Shown here piece after piece: positions 20,308-28,548 of a stretch of DNA of 64,000 nt (within the stretch, counting starts at the first letter, position 1; the number at the start of each line of letters is the position of its first letter). A model generated the notes under the pieces. That model was not told the DNA's origin. It searched no databases and saw nothing but the letters and a program-made list of their open reading frames with translations. A program made the translations under genes and the position numbers. Source of the DNA: Pseudomonadota bacterium (GTDB taxonomy: Bacteria; Myxococcota; Myxococcia; Myxococcales; Myxococcaceae); the NCBI GenBank assembly GCA_023426545.1, contig JAFAAN010000066.1, forward strand, positions 62,001 through 126,000, read 5' to 3'.

Positions 20308-21138
20308 ATGGCTGGAACGCTCTATCTGGTGGCGACGCCCATCGGAAACCTGGGAGACGTCACGTCGCGGGCCCTGGAGACGCTGCGCGCCGCGCGCTTC
20401 ATCGTGTGCGAGGACACCCGGCACTCCCGGGTGCTGCTCGACCACTTCGGCATCGGCGGGAAGGACCTGGTGAGCCTGCCTGCCTTCGCGGAGGGGCAGC
20501 GCGCCGGGCGCATCCTCGACCGGGTCGCTGAGGGCGAGGACTGCGCGCTCGTGACGGACGCTGGCAGCCCCGCCATCAGCGACCCGGGGGAGAAGCTGGT
20601 GGCCGAGGCGCTGGAGCGCGGCTTGAGCGTGGTGCCCGTGCCGGGCCCGACCGCGCTGGTGGCGGCGCTGAGTGCCTCCGGGCTGCCCACCGGCCGCTTC
20701 CACTTCCTGGGCTTCATCCCGCGCAAGGGCGCCGAGCGGCGGGCCATGCTGGAGGAGGTGGCGCAGCTCTCCGCGACGCTGGTGCTCTATGAGTCGCCGC
20801 GCCGGCTGGCGGAGACGCTGCCGGACCTGCTGGAGGTGTGGGGGGACCGGCGGGCCTGCGTGGCGCGCGAGCTGACGAAGCTGCACGAGGAGTTCGTCCG
20901 GGGCACGCTGTCCGAACTCTCAGCGCGCTACTCGGCCGAGGAAGCCCGGGGCGAGGTGGTGGTGCTGGTGGAGGGGCGCACCGGCGACACGCGCTGGTCC
21001 GAGGAGGAGCTGCGTCGGGCCCTGGAGGAGGGGCTGGCGCGCGGCGAGAAGCTCAAGGCGCTGAGCACCGAGCTGGCCCGCCGCGCGGGCTGGGCCGGTC
21101 AGGACGTCTACCGGCTGGGGCTGTCGCTGAAGCGCTGA
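20308..21138 (+). CDS. rsmI: 16S rRNA (cytidine-1402-2'-O)-methyltransferase
   Basis: Tetrapyrrole-methylase-fold enzyme that methylates the ribose of C1402 in the decoding centre. The 276-residue protein begins GTLYLVATPIGNLGDVTSRA, with the SAM site including CEDTRHSRVLLDHFGI near residue 37, LVTDAGSPAISDPG near 84 and VPGPTALVAALSASGLP near 112. It is the last gene of this rightward run. A GC hairpin separates it from the convergent outer-membrane gene. Confidence 0.95.
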   Translation: MAGTLYLVATPIGNLGDVTSRALETLRAARFIVCEDTRHSRVLLDHFGIGGKDLVSLPAFAEGQRAGRILDRVAEGEDCALVTDAGSPAISDPGEKLVAEALERGLSVVPVPGPTALVAALSASGLPTGRFHFLGFIPRKGAERRAMLEEVAQLSATLVLYESPRRLAETLPDLLEVWGDRRACVARELTKLHEEFVRGTLSELSARYSAEEARGEVVVLVEGRTGDTRWSEEELRRALEEGLARGEKLKALSTELARRAGWAGQDVYRLGLSLKR

Positions 21139-21146
21139 GCGGAGGA

Positions 21147-21169
21147 GGGGGCGCGCCGGGAGCGCCCCC
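21147..21169. terminator. Convergent hairpin between rsmI and the OMP gene
   Basis: GGGGGCGC (21147-21154), a 7-base loop, then GCGCCCCC (21162-21169). It is a perfect 8-bp GC stem in a 39-bp convergent gap and probably acts on both strands, although neither side has a T run. Confidence 0.5.
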
Positions 21170-21177
21170 CTGGTGCG

Positions 21178-22476
21178 CTAGAAGCTGAACGTGGCGCTGA
21201 GGTCGAAGCGGAAGGTGGTGCTCTCCACCGCGCGGAAGCGGCGGGAGACCAGGTCATAGCGCCAGTCGAAGTTGGGGTTGAGCTCGGGCGAGCCGGGCTG
21301 CAGGTCCACCGCGCCATCACCATTCACGTCGCGTCCGGGCTCCTCGGCCGTGAGCGCGTGGTTGGTGTTGTAGAGGAAGGTGCCGGACGCGCGAATCTGG
21401 AAGGCCTGAGATGCATTCGCGGTAATGCCCAGCCTGCCGCCGACCTGGAAGTAGTCCTCGGATGTGAGCAGCTTGCGGAGGGCGGCGCTCAGCTCGTTGT
21501 AGTAGCGGCCGCTGCCCACGTAGTTGCCGATGCCGCGCACGTCCACGGCGAAGCGCTGGGCCTTCGCCGGCCGATCGAAGGGCACCAGCTCCACGCCGAA
21601 GAGCATGCCGGCCGTGTGAGGGGCGTTGATGCCCGTCTCCTTGCGGTCCCACGGGCCGGTGAAGCAGTTGCCCGGCGCGCCCAGGTTGTCCGGGTTGGAT
21701 TCCGCCTGGACGCAGTTGGAGTAGGCGCCGGGGCCTCGGACGGGGATGGTGTAGTGCGCCTTGAAGTAGGGCTCCGCCGCGCCCATGCGGCGCGAGAACG
21801 CCGTGTAGAGCTGGTACTTGTGGACGCGGTCGCCGATGTTGCCTCGGTTGTCCGAGTTCGTCGTGTCCGCGGCCGCGTCGCGCAGCTTCGCGGTGGGCGC
21901 CTCGTACTCCAGGCCGACAATCCAGGTGGGCTTGGTCTCGTCCTTCTCCTGGTTGAAGAAGGCGTAGGCCAGGCCGAAGCGCATGTTGCCCAGGCCGCCG
22001 CGGAAGCTCTCCTGCGGCACGTCGAACAGGGCCGACGGCGGGGTGGAGCCGTCCAGACAGCCCGGGATGACGGAGCCGTTGGCGTTCAGGCAGTTGTTGG
22101 TGATGGTGGAGCGCTCGGGCGACGAGCTGGACGTGAAGTCCCACCGCTCGTTCTGCGAGAACACCAGCGGCAGCGTGAAGGAGAACTCCAGGTCCCGGTA
22201 GAGGCCGACGGACAGCTCCAGGTTGAGCCGCGCGTCCACGCCCTTGTACCAGAGCTCCGCGGCGTCGATGCGCCCCGTGCCGCCGCTCCCGGCGGGGGCC
22301 AGCTGCTCACGGACGATCTTCGCGCGATTCTGGGTGCGCTCGAAGCCCACGTCGATGAAGAGATCGAATGGGTCATCCTCTTCGAGCGACGACGCGATTC
22401 GGGTGATGTCCGCCGCGCTGGCGGCGAGCGGCGCGCCCAGCGTCAGCGCGGCGAGTACAGCGCGAAGCCTGTGCAT
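21178..22476 (-). CDS. Outer-membrane beta-barrel protein, function unknown
   Basis: Exported protein of 432 residues. The N-terminus MHRLRAVLAALTLGAPLAAS is a signal peptide with likely cleavage after ASA. The mature part alternates hydrophobic and polar residues in strand-sized blocks (for example LNLELSVGLYRDLEFSFTLP) and ends in FRFDLSATFSF, with the terminal Phe of the BAM recognition signal. Four Cys form two possible pairs in loops (NNCLN..PGCLD and SNCVQ..GNCF), and a DVNGDGAVDL loop could bind calcium. No transporter family is recognised; it resembles the uncharacterised myxobacterial barrel proteins. It is separated by 95 bp from the M23 gene upstream. Confidence 0.75.
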   Translation of the reverse strand: MHRLRAVLAALTLGAPLAASAADITRIASSLEEDDPFDLFIDVGFERTQNRAKIVREQLAPAGSGGTGRIDAAELWYKGVDARLNLELSVGLYRDLEFSFTLPLVFSQNERWDFTSSSSPERSTITNNCLNANGSVIPGCLDGSTPPSALFDVPQESFRGGLGNMRFGLAYAFFNQEKDETKPTWIVGLEYEAPTAKLRDAAADTTNSDNRGNIGDRVHKYQLYTAFSRRMGAAEPYFKAHYTIPVRGPGAYSNCVQAESNPDNLGAPGNCFTGPWDRKETGINAPHTAGMLFGVELVPFDRPAKAQRFAVDVRGIGNYVGSGRYYNELSAALRKLLTSEDYFQVGGRLGITANASQAFQIRASGTFLYNTNHALTAEEPGRDVNGDGAVDLQPGSPELNPNFDWRYDLVSRRFRAVESTTFRFDLSATFSF

Positions 22477-22571
22477 CCGACCTCCGACGGCGAATCTCCG
22501 GGGCTTCCGGCAAGCCCGGGGGGCTTCCAGCTAGCCGTGCCATCGAAGGAGTGTCAAGAATCGGGTGGCTT

Positions 22572-23612
22572 TTACTTGCCGGCCACGACGGACGCGCTCA
22601 GGAGCCCGTCCATGCGGCGCATCTCCGCCTCGAAGCCCGGCCGGTGTTTCGCGGCCAGGGAGCGGCGGTAGGTCTTGTGCTGTTCGTAGGGATCCAGCAC
22701 CCGATCATCCTGTGACATGAGCTGGTAGTGCAGGTGAGGGGCGAAGCTCCGGCCGGTATTGCCGCTCTTGGCAATCACCTGGCCCACCGAGAAGCGCGAA
22801 CCCGGCTTGATGCTCTTGTCCACCTCGTCCAGGTGGAGGAAGAGGGCCCGGCGCCCCTTGCCGCCCGACTCGACCAGCTCGATGCAGTTGCCGTTGCTGC
22901 TGAAGTTCCAGTTCTTCCGCTTCACCACGCCGTTGAAGGGCGCCTTGATGGGGGTCCCCACCGGGGTGCGGAAGTCCACGCCCTTGTGCCGCCGGCCATC
23001 CCGGAGCAGGGACGTCACCTGCTCGTAGTCGTCGATGGGGGAGCGCTCCAGGCGCAGCTCCAGCTCGTCCCCGCCGGCCAGGTAGTAGCGGGCGTTGGGC
23101 TCGCCTTCGGCATGGTAGCGGTACGCGCTGAGCGTCTTGCCCAGCTTCGCGCTGGTGAAGCGCACCGCGTGCACCAGCGGCTCCTCGTTGACGCGGCGCT
23201 GGAAGAGGACCTCCAGCGTGTCGCCCCGGAGGATCTCCCCAGGGACGGAGACCCACCACACCAGGGTGCGCGTCACCACCTGCGCCAGGGCCGGACCCAC
23301 GTCCGAACCCGCGCCGTTGACCAGCGCCGTCTCCAGCGGGCCGTTGATGCTCACGGCCACGCGCTCCAGCCCCGCGGCCTTCACCGGGTCGGCGCGGACG
23401 GGCGCCGGGGGCGTCGGTGCGGCGGCAACGGTGCCCGCGTCCGGAGCGGCTTCAGGGACCTGGGCCGCGGCCTCCTCCGTGGCCAGGGCCATCCGCTGCT
23501 TCCACCACCACACGCCTCCCGCCGCGCCGCCGAGGATGAGCGACACGGCGACCACGGCTCCGATGGGACTGCGCTTCGGAGGGGCACCGAGGGTGGGAAG
23601 GTTCGGCCGCAT
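22572..23612 (-). CDS. M23-family metallopeptidase, membrane-anchored
   Basis: Peptidoglycan hydrolase-type protein of 346 residues. One membrane helix (residues about 17-34, followed by a WWWK anchor) places the rest in the periplasm. An Ala/Pro-rich linker leads to a middle domain (about 75-200) resembling the beta region seen before M23 domains. The catalytic domain has HKGVDF (first zinc His and Asp) near residue 208 and HLHYQL near 293, with HLDEV between them, so the zinc set is complete. Cell-wall endopeptidase activity is expected; a role in division or shape cannot be told. It lies 77 bp downstream of the response regulator and could be in the same transcript. Confidence 0.88.
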   Translation of the reverse strand: MRPNLPTLGAPPKRSPIGAVVAVSLILGGAAGGVWWWKQRMALATEEAAAQVPEAAPDAGTVAAAPTPPAPVRADPVKAAGLERVAVSINGPLETALVNGAGSDVGPALAQVVTRTLVWWVSVPGEILRGDTLEVLFQRRVNEEPLVHAVRFTSAKLGKTLSAYRYHAEGEPNARYYLAGGDELELRLERSPIDDYEQVTSLLRDGRRHKGVDFRTPVGTPIKAPFNGVVKRKNWNFSSNGNCIELVESGGKGRRALFLHLDEVDKSIKPGSRFSVGQVIAKSGNTGRSFAPHLHYQLMSQDDRVLDPYEQHKTYRRSLAAKHRPGFEAEMRRMDGLLSASVVAGK

Positions 23613-23689
23613 ACAAGCTCCCTGGATGGAATAAGGTGGGCGGGCCCGGAACCGGCGCGCGTGAAGCGGAATTCCGCCCCCTCGCCGGT

Positions 23690-25114
23690 CTACTCGTCCG
23701 GGCCGTCTTCCTGCCCGTCGGGTGTGGTGTCACGCAAGCCGAACTCCTTCATCTTCGTCTGGAGTGACTTGCGGCTGATCTGGAGCAGGCGGGCGGCGCG
23801 GGTGACGTTCCCCCCCGTCTCCTCGAGCTTCTTCACGATGAGGTCGCGCTCCAGCTCGGCGGCCTTCATCCGGACGATGTCCTTGAGGCCCACCTCGCCC
23901 GTGGGGACGTCGAGGGACGCCACGGCGGCGGCCGGGCTGGCGCCTGGCTGGATGCCCGCTCCCTGGCGGACCGGCTCCGGCAGGTCCTTGGCGGTGATGA
24001 GGGGGCCATCCGCGAACAGGAGCACGCGCTCGATGAGGTTCTCCAGCTCGCGGATGTTACCCGGCCACGCGTAGCCCTGGAGCAGGACCATGGCGTCGTC
24101 GGCGATGCCCTCAATCTTCTTGTGGAGGCGCCGGTTGTACTTGTCCACGAAGTGCCGCGCGAGCATCGGGATGTCGCTGCGGCGCTCGCGCAGGGCGGGC
24201 AGGGAGATGGGCACCACCGCCAGCCGGTAGTACAGGTCCTTGCGGAAGCGGCCGGCTTCGATCTCCGCCTGCAGGTCCCGATTGGTGGCCGCGACGAGGC
24301 GCACGTCCACGCGCGTCGTCTTGATGCCGCCCACGCGCTCGAACTCGCCTTCCTGGATCGCGCGCAGCAGCTTCACCTGCATCTCCACCGGAATCTCGCC
24401 AATCTCGTCCAGGAAGAGGGTGCCCTCGTCGGCGAGCTCGAAGCGCCCGGGCTTGGACGTGACGGCGCCCGTGAAGGCGCCCCGCTCGTAGCCGAAGAGC
24501 TCGCTCTCCAGCAGCGTGTCGGGGATGGCGGCGCAGTTGATCTTGATGAACGGCTTGTCGCGGCGGCTGGAGGCGCCATGGAGCGCGGTGGCGATGAGCT
24601 CCTTGCCGGTGCCGCTCTCCCCGGTGATGAGCACCGTGGAGGGCGTGTCCGCCACCTTGTCGATGATCTTGTAGACGTCCTGGATGGACGCCGAGTCACC
24701 GATGATGGCCGTGCGCGCCTTCACGTCCGGCCGGACGGAGCGGCGGGCGCTCTCGTTCGTCTTCGCGGCCTTGGCGACGACGGAGGACAGCTCCACCTGA
24801 TCGAACGGCTTGGTGATGTAGTCGAACGCGCCCGCCTTGATGGCGTCCACGGCGGAGTCCACCGTGCCGTGCGCGGTGATGATGATGACGGGCACGTCCG
24901 GGTTGGCGGCGCGGACGGTGCCGAGCACCTCCATGCCGCCCACCTTGGGCATCACCAGGTCCGTCACCACGATGTCCGCGCCGTTCTTGTTGAACTCGGC
25001 GAGCCCCTGCTCGCCGTTCTCCGCCACGGTGACGTCGAAGCCGTCCCGGCGCAGCATCGCGGCGAGCACCTTGCGGAGGTTCGCCTCGTCGTCGATGACC
25101 AGGACCTTGGACAT
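23690..25114 (-). CDS. NtrC-family sigma54-dependent response regulator
   Basis: Transcription activator of 474 residues with three domains. The receiver (1-120) has acidic D8-D9, phospho-acceptor D52 and Lys in ITKPF. The AAA+ domain (about 140-380) has Walker A GESGTGKE near 170, the sigma54-contacting GAFTGA near 213 and Walker B TLFLDEIGEI. A C-terminal Fis-type helix-turn-helix (RAARLLQISRKSLQTKMKEFG) lies near residues 435-460. No histidine kinase is adjacent, so it is an orphan regulator, of which myxobacteria have many. Its ATG lies 18 bp after the encA stop on the same strand, so it is probably co-transcribed with the encapsulin genes. Whether it controls them is an inference. Confidence 0.93.
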   Translation of the reverse strand: MSKVLVIDDEANLRKVLAAMLRRDGFDVTVAENGEQGLAEFNKNGADIVVTDLVMPKVGGMEVLGTVRAANPDVPVIIITAHGTVDSAVDAIKAGAFDYITKPFDQVELSSVVAKAAKTNESARRSVRPDVKARTAIIGDSASIQDVYKIIDKVADTPSTVLITGESGTGKELIATALHGASSRRDKPFIKINCAAIPDTLLESELFGYERGAFTGAVTSKPGRFELADEGTLFLDEIGEIPVEMQVKLLRAIQEGEFERVGGIKTTRVDVRLVAATNRDLQAEIEAGRFRKDLYYRLAVVPISLPALRERRSDIPMLARHFVDKYNRRLHKKIEGIADDAMVLLQGYAWPGNIRELENLIERVLLFADGPLITAKDLPEPVRQGAGIQPGASPAAAVASLDVPTGEVGLKDIVRMKAAELERDLIVKKLEETGGNVTRAARLLQISRKSLQTKMKEFGLRDTTPDGQEDGPDE

Positions 25115-25132
25115 GATGCAGCTCGCGGAGGA

Positions 25133-25996
25133 CTAGCGGTGATCCGCGGCGCCCGCGCCCTCCAGCGTGCAGATGGCATCCGGGTGCTTGATGCGCAGCA
25201 GCAGCGCCTCCAGGACGCGGAACGGGTGGTTCATCCGCGAGGCGCCCAGGTACGCCGCCACCATGTCCATGGACACGGCGAGGTCCATGTTCTCCCGGCC
25301 GGTGGACACCACCACGCCGGAGTCCCCGCGCAGGCGGTTGGACTGGTAGACGCCGTCCGACGCGAGCTGGCGGATGGTCTCGATCTCCAGCACGCCCGTC
25401 TTCTCGTAGATGCGGTGCAGCTGCGAGTACAGGCGGGGCGACAGGACGACGGCGTAGGGGCCGAAGTGGCCCTGCTCGTTGAGCTTGCGGGTGGCCTCGA
25501 CGATGGCCTGGAACCCACCGCCCGGCGACGTCCAGTCGCCCAGCGGCACCGTGAGGCGGCCGTTGGCCGTCATCAGGCCCTCATAGCCCAGGCGCGCGTC
25601 GCCGTAGAAGATGAGCTCGTCCTCCTGCTGGGCGCACAGCGCCGCGGCGCCGGCGGCGGCCGACACGTCCAGCGGCATGTTGTGCGTGCGCGCCGCCTCG
25701 ATGTCGCGCCAGTGGAGGAGGAAGTCCTTGTAGATGATGGGGATGGTCTTGAACTTGCGCGCGTCGGTGAAGACCATCGCGGTCTCCTGCTCACCGACGA
25801 TGTCCACCGCGCCGGGCGACACGCCCTGGAACTCGTCGTAGGGCACCGTCTGCACCCCGGCGCCCAGCGGCCCATAGATGTCCAGGATGCGGCGGCCCAC
25901 CAGAGAGCGCCGGGCCACCTGGATGACGGTCTCGTTCAGACGCGCCCACTCCTCCTCGCGGAGCGGGTTCTCGGCATGTCCAAGGAAGTCAGGCAT
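25133..25996 (-). CDS. encA: Encapsulin shell protein EncA
   Basis: HK97-fold shell protein of an iron-storing protein nanocompartment. The 287 residues, beginning MPDFLGHAENPLREEEWARL, match the M. xanthus EncA sequence as I recall it, apart from minor changes such as a GAGAADHR terminus. Family knowledge: the M. xanthus protein assembles shells that hold ferritin-like cargo and protect cells from iron and oxidative stress on starvation. The start at 25996 is set by the family; a GGAG lies about nine bases before it, and an in-frame ATG at 26023 adds nine unsupported residues. The cargo gene encB is 44 bp upstream and the NtrC-type gene 18 bp downstream. Confidence 0.96.
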   Translation of the reverse strand: MPDFLGHAENPLREEEWARLNETVIQVARRSLVGRRILDIYGPLGAGVQTVPYDEFQGVSPGAVDIVGEQETAMVFTDARKFKTIPIIYKDFLLHWRDIEAARTHNMPLDVSAAAGAAALCAQQEDELIFYGDARLGYEGLMTANGRLTVPLGDWTSPGGGFQAIVEATRKLNEQGHFGPYAVVLSPRLYSQLHRIYEKTGVLEIETIRQLASDGVYQSNRLRGDSGVVVSTGRENMDLAVSMDMVAAYLGASRMNHPFRVLEALLLRIKHPDAICTLEGAGAADHR

Positions 25997-26040
25997 GAAA
26001 TGGGGCTCCAGAGGCTTCAACAAGCGAGAAGAAAGGGACT

Positions 26041-26517
26041 TCAGCGACCACGACCTGAACCGCCGCCCCGGCGGAGCGACCCGACCGTGAGCGGGTGGGA
26101 CTCGACGGAAGGAGGCGGCGCGGGCAGGCCATACACCAGCCGTTGTGGCGGCAGGGAGGTGGGCGGCTCGGAGGGGAGCCGGCCGTTGCGGCCGTTGACG
26201 GAGACGGTGGGGGCGTCTGGCTCGGCGACGTGCGCGGCGGCCGGCGGGCCACCGTTGGAGGTGCTCTCGAAGTGCCCGGGGACGAACGGCTTGGCGAAGT
26301 GGTCGTTCTGACCACTGTCCAACATGCGCAGCATGTGGACGGCCTCGGAGACGTGCTCCTTCTCCTCGGCGGCGAGATGCAGGAAGAAGGCGCGGACCTC
26401 GGGATGAGACGAGGCGCGGGCATGGGCCTCGTATTCATTGATGGTTTCCAGCTCACGTGCCAGCACGAGGCGGATGCGCGCCACGTCGTCCAGGTCGCTG
26501 TCGGAAGGGCTGGCCAT
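26041..26517 (-). CDS. encB: Encapsulated ferritin-like cargo protein EncB
   Basis: Cargo of the EncA shell, 158 residues. The N-terminal helical pair (residues about 8-65) has iron-ligand candidates in ELETINEYEAH and in the EEKEHVSEAVHML helix, like encapsulated ferritins, which oxidise ferrous iron as dimers or decamers. A Pro/Ala/Ser-rich linker of about 65 residues follows. The docking motif LTVGSLRR is at residues 143-150, and the protein ends eight residues later in a Gly/Arg tail. The ATG at 26517 has GAGGG nine bases upstream. It is transcribed first in the encB-encA unit, divergently from murJ. Confidence 0.93.
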   Translation of the reverse strand: MASPSDSDLDDVARIRLVLARELETINEYEAHARASSHPEVRAFFLHLAAEEKEHVSEAVHMLRMLDSGQNDHFAKPFVPGHFESTSNGGPPAAAHVAEPDAPTVSVNGRNGRLPSEPPTSLPPQRLVYGLPAPPPSVESHPLTVGSLRRGGGSGRGR

Positions 26518-26622
26518 TGGACAGGACCCTCGCAATCTGGAGGGTTCGGCGTCAAGCGAAAGAGCGGGCAGGGGATTCGGGCTTCATGCCACCGGACGGC
26601 CCGCGTAGAGTCCGCCGCACTC

Positions 26623-28311
26623 GTGACCACGTCCTCGCCGGAGTCTCCGCCCACGCTGGTTGCGCCCACCCGTCCCGAGCGCTCGACAGGCGGGGCCGCG
26701 CTGGTCGCCATCGGAATCCTCGCCTCCCGCCTGATGGGCCTGGTGCGCGAGCGCGTCTTCGCCCACTACCTGGGCAACGCGGAGGCCGCGGCCGTCTTCA
26801 AGGCGGCGCTGCGCATCCCCAACTTCCTGCAGAACCTCTTTGGAGAAGGGGTCCTCTCCGGCTCGTTCATTCCGGTCTACGCGCAGCTGCTGGGCCGCAA
26901 GGACGAGGAGGCGGCGGACCGGGTCGCTGGCGCCGTCTTCGGCATCCTCTCCCTGGCCACGGCGGGGGTGGTGGCGCTGGGGATGCTCTTCACGCCGTAC
27001 CTGGTGGATGCCATCGCGCCGGGCTTCCGTGGGGACGAGCGCGAGCTGGCCATCCACCTGGTGCGCATCCTCTTCCCGGGCACGGGCATGCTGGTGCTGA
27101 GCGCCTGGTGCCTGGGCATCCTCAACAGCCACCGGCGCTTCCTGCTGTCCTATCTGGCGCCCGTCGTCTGGAACGTGGTCATCATCGCCGCGCTCGTGGG
27201 CGCGGGAGGCTGCTACGCCGAGGCGCAGCTCGTCGAGGTGCTGGCCTATGCCGTGGTGCTGGGCGGCTTCCTCCAGTTCGCGGTGCAGGTGCCCACCGTC
27301 CTGAAGCTCCTGGGGCGCTTCCGTCCCTCGCTGTCGCTCGCGGCCGAGCCGGTGCGTCAGGTGTTGAGGAACTTCGGGCCGGTGGTGCTGGGACGCGGCG
27401 TGGTCCAGTTCAGCGCCTGGGTGGACACCGCCTTCGCGTCCCTCATCTCCAACCGCGCGCTGTCCTCGCTGATGTACGCCCAGACGATCTACCTCATCCC
27501 GGTGAGCCTCTTCGGCATGGCCGTGTCGGCCGCCGAGCTGCCGGAGATGTCGCGTGCCACCGGTGAGGGGGAGGACGTGGCCGCGAAGCTGCGTCAGCGC
27601 ATCGACGGAGGCGCGCGCCGCATCTGCTTCTGGGTGGTTCCGTCGGCGGCGGCCTTCCTGTTCCTGGGAGACATGGTGGCGGCGGCCCTGCTCCAGACAG
27701 GGCGCTTCGACGCGGCGGACTCGCGCTACCTCTGGTACCTGCTGATGGGGGCGGCGCTGGGCCTCGTCGCCTCCACGGTGGGGCGGCTCTATGCCTCCGC
27801 CTTCTACGCGCTGAAGGACCCGAAGACGCCGCTGCGCTTCGCGGTGGTGCGCGTGCTGGTGGGGACGGCGGGGGCGTGGCTGCTGGGCCTACGGCTCCCA
27901 GGCTGGCTGGGCATGCCCGAGCACCTGGGGGCGTTCGGGCTCACGCTGGCCAGCGGCCTGGTGGCCTGGCTGGAGGCGGGCCTGCTGCGCCGGAAGTTGG
28001 TGAAGCAGCTGGGGCCCGTGGGCGTGCCGCCCGGGCTGCTGCCCCGGCTATGGGGCGCGGCCGTGGTGGCTGGCGGGGTGGCGCTGGGCATCAAGCTGGG
28101 GCTGGCGTCATTGCTTGGCCCCATGCCGGGGGTGACGGGGGAGTGGGGGGGGCAGTTCCTGATGCCGCCCCGGCTGCACCCTGTCGTGGGCTTCGCCGCG
28201 GTGGCCCTGCCGTTCGGTGTCGTCTATTTCGGTGTGTCGGCGGCGTTGGGCATCCCGGAGGCGGGCGAGGTGTTGCGCAAGGTAGGGCGGAGGCTGCGGT
28301 TGGCGCGCTAA
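26623..28311 (+). CDS. murJ: Lipid II flippase MurJ
   Basis: Transporter that moves the peptidoglycan precursor lipid II across the inner membrane. The predicted protein of 562 residues has about 14 hydrophobic helices. The first carries the family element LASRLMGLVRERVFAHYLG, and NFLQNLFGEGVLSGSFIPVY follows with the conserved acidic and Gly residues. The start is the GTG at 26623; upstream in-frame codons run into the divergent encB region. The short N-terminal tail (about 20 residues, Pro/Ser/Thr-rich) lies before helix 1. It shares a 105-bp divergent region with encB. Confidence 0.93.
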   Translation: MTTSSPESPPTLVAPTRPERSTGGAALVAIGILASRLMGLVRERVFAHYLGNAEAAAVFKAALRIPNFLQNLFGEGVLSGSFIPVYAQLLGRKDEEAADRVAGAVFGILSLATAGVVALGMLFTPYLVDAIAPGFRGDERELAIHLVRILFPGTGMLVLSAWCLGILNSHRRFLLSYLAPVVWNVVIIAALVGAGGCYAEAQLVEVLAYAVVLGGFLQFAVQVPTVLKLLGRFRPSLSLAAEPVRQVLRNFGPVVLGRGVVQFSAWVDTAFASLISNRALSSLMYAQTIYLIPVSLFGMAVSAAELPEMSRATGEGEDVAAKLRQRIDGGARRICFWVVPSAAAFLFLGDMVAAALLQTGRFDAADSRYLWYLLMGAALGLVASTVGRLYASAFYALKDPKTPLRFAVVRVLVGTAGAWLLGLRLPGWLGMPEHLGAFGLTLASGLVAWLEAGLLRRKLVKQLGPVGVPPGLLPRLWGAAVVAGGVALGIKLGLASLLGPMPGVTGEWGGQFLMPPRLHPVVGFAAVALPFGVVYFGVSAALGIPEAGEVLRKVGRRLRLAR

Positions 28312-28313
28312 GT

Positions 28314-28359
28314 CCTTGGGATTGCTTGGCTCCTTGGCGGACTGGCGGAGATTCCTTGG
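28314..28359 (+). repeat. Three CCTTGG direct repeats after murJ
   Basis: CCTTGG occurs at 28314, 28332 and 28354, with a related GCTTGG at 28324. The spacings of 18 and 22 bases are close to two helical turns. They lie in the 237-bp gap between murJ and the S1-domain gene and could be a regulator-binding array or chance. Confidence 0.25.
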
Positions 28360-28548
28360 CGTGGCAAGTATCTGCCAGGGATGGGCTGATGCGTCGCCTT
28401 CGTTAAGGACGGATCGTCGGCGTGAACGGCGTGTGCGTCATCTGGCTTCCTCCGGACATGGCGCGCGTGTAGAGTGCGCCGCCTTTTTCACCGGGGCCCA
28501 GCTTCTGCGGGAAGCCAGGGTCGCATTCGCTTCAGGAAGGTCTCGGCA

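Noticed and set aside
26518..26622. Sigma54-type -24/-12 promoter before encB
   Set aside because: A TGGCATG is present on the minus strand, but no GC element follows at the required distance.
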